Positions 63,317-64,000 of a stretch of DNA of 64,000 nt are shown piece by piece (position 1 is the first letter of the stretch; each line of letters starts with the position of its first letter). A program made the position numbers and the translations under genes. Origin of the DNA: Rhodovulum bhavnagarense (GTDB lineage Bacteria; Pseudomonadota; Alphaproteobacteria; Rhodobacterales; Rhodobacteraceae); NCBI RefSeq assembly GCF_004343505.1, contig NZ_SLXU01000011.1, positions 31,668 to 95,667 on the forward strand. Reading direction: 5' to 3'. The notes under the pieces were generated by a model that made no database searches, was not told the DNA's origin, and was given only the letters and a program-made list of their open reading frames with translations.

Positions 63317-63976
63317 TTAGCTTTGTTCTCCTGACAGGCGGCGAAGGGCGCTTTCGGCGCGGGTCTTTTGACTCGCCGCTCTGGTGTAGCGCGTCACTTC
63401 CTTGCTGGTCCGGTGGCCGGTGATCGCCATGATCTCCTGTTCGGTGCATCCCAACTCTGCCAGGCGCGCGGCGGCGGCCTTGCGTAGCCCGTGAACCGAA
63501 CACTCTTTCAAGCCCGCCTCATCGCACCATTTGCGGAAACGATTGCCAAAGCCGTTTGAGGTGAAGGGGCGGTTGAAGGCCGTGACTAGGAACGCAAGAT
63601 CGCCGGTCGGCGTCTGGTCAATGATCCGCTGCAATTCGGGAATGATCGGAATTTCCATCCGAACCGGATTGCGGTTGCGCCCCTTGTGCTGGGTGAACAC
63701 AAGCCATCCGTCCCTGACATGCTGGCGGCCGAACAGAACCAGGTCCGAACGGCGCTGGCCGGTGTAGATCGCCAGGGCCAAGGCAAGCCGCGCCTGGGTC
63801 CCCACCGGATGGACTTCCTCGAACCGGGCGATTTCGTCCAGCGTCCAGGAATGGAATCCGTCCGGGTTGCCTTTGAGGTATTCGACCTTTTCCGCCGGGT
63901 TGTCGGAGCTATGCGGGATTATGGGTGACGCGGCCTGATCAGGCGGCGCGGTTTTCGGTGGCGTTCTCGGCGACAC
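63317..63976 (-). CDS. int: Tyrosine-type site-specific integrase, probably incomplete
   Basis: The catalytic domain of a phage/island integrase. Counting from a GTG at 63976, the five catalytic positions are present: Arg75 in 'YTGQRRSDL', Lys98, His162 and Arg165 in 'HGLRKAAA', His188 in 'ITGHRTSKE' and nucleophile Tyr197. Only 219 aa are visible; family members are usually 350-400 aa with an N-terminal arm and core-binding domain. The frame is open to the window edge, yet the first ~25 residues are Pro/Ser/Thr-rich and unlike a core-binding domain, so the gene may be truncated by rearrangement rather than by the window edge alone. It reads toward the tRNA-Phe 3' end. Confidence 0.85.
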   Translation of the reverse strand: MSPRTPPKTAPPDQAASPIIPHSSDNPAEKVEYLKGNPDGFHSWTLDEIARFEEVHPVGTQARLALALAIYTGQRRSDLVLFGRQHVRDGWLVFTQHKGRNRNPVRMEIPIIPELQRIIDQTPTGDLAFLVTAFNRPFTSNGFGNRFRKWCDEAGLKECSVHGLRKAAAARLAELGCTEQEIMAITGHRTSKEVTRYTRAASQKTRAESALRRLSGEQS

Positions 63977-64000
63977 CGTCGGTGAATGTGACGCCTTCGA
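63939..64000 (-). CDS. C-terminal tail of a possible neighbouring gene
   Basis: In a second minus-strand frame the last 62 bases read EGVTFTDGVAENATENRAA then TGA. The composition looks like a real, acidic protein tail, more so than the overlapping integrase N-terminus. If true, the integrase gene begins after it. Too short to identify. Confidence 0.2.
   Translation of the reverse strand, partial: EGVTFTDGVAENATENRAA

Overview
The window is a chromosomal segment of a high-GC alphaproteobacterium. Gene order and protein flavour point to the Rhodobacteraceae (Roseobacter/Rhodobacter group): a long-N-terminus TrmD, a MipZ-type ParA ATPase, paired MerR regulators beside fatty-acid genes, an AerR/PpaA-like cobalamin protein and a TAXI-type TRAP transporter. 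No 16S rRNA is present, so genus is not assigned. A non-carboxysomal form I RuBisCO cluster with its own CbbR says the cell can fix CO2 by the Calvin cycle.

Layout. 0-4 kb: edge of an aspartoacylase-like gene, a DUF952 protein, pyrD, and a reverse operon of two hotdog thioesterases and a MATE exporter. 4-16 kb: a putative manganese/heavy-metal exporter, two tandem MerR regulators, then beta-oxidation genes (acyl-CoA dehydrogenase, a 70-aa protein, thiolase, FadB-like protein, acyl-CoA synthetase), with a sulfotransferase and an M48-like protein that has lost its zinc motif. 16-21 kb: reverse nucleoside-salvage operon cdd-deoA-deoB-add-upp. 21-31 kb: propionyl-CoA synthetase, a one-domain sigma-54 activator, NAD kinase, glyA, small membrane and periplasmic proteins, lepA. 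31-37 kb: TRAP transporter operon ending in a UspA protein, and a class III aminotransferase. 37-45 kb: RND efflux pair, a large near-perfect palindrome, and a deoC-ALDH16 operon. 45-51 kb: the conserved ffh / rpsP-rimM-trmD-rplS-rpmE translation block, interrupted by bluB and preceded by a run of hairpins. 51-58 kb: mipZ, cbbR, cbbLSQO. 58-63 kb: a membrane-anchored cytochrome c with an extraordinary Glu/Ala linker, a B12-binding regulator, infA, maf, an RNase E/G protein and yacG. 63.1 kb to the end: tRNA-Phe followed by a tyrosine integrase, the left boundary of an integrated element that continues outside the window.

How parts fit. cdd, add, deoA and deoB turn nucleosides into bases and pentose phosphates; the distant deoC cleaves deoxyribose-5-phosphate to glyceraldehyde-3-phosphate and acetaldehyde, and the ALDH16 gene 4 bp behind it is well placed to oxidise the acetaldehyde. 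The fatty-acid genes form a near-complete beta-oxidation spiral, and PrpE would activate leftover propionate. CbbR, CbbL/S and the CbbQ/CbbO activase form a self-contained carbon-fixation module.

I found no CRISPR array, no rRNA and no intact insertion sequence. The most unusual items are the cytochrome linker, the structured leader before ffh, the 36-bp palindrome with no regulator beside it, the orphan B12 sensor, and a dispersed intergenic repeat family.
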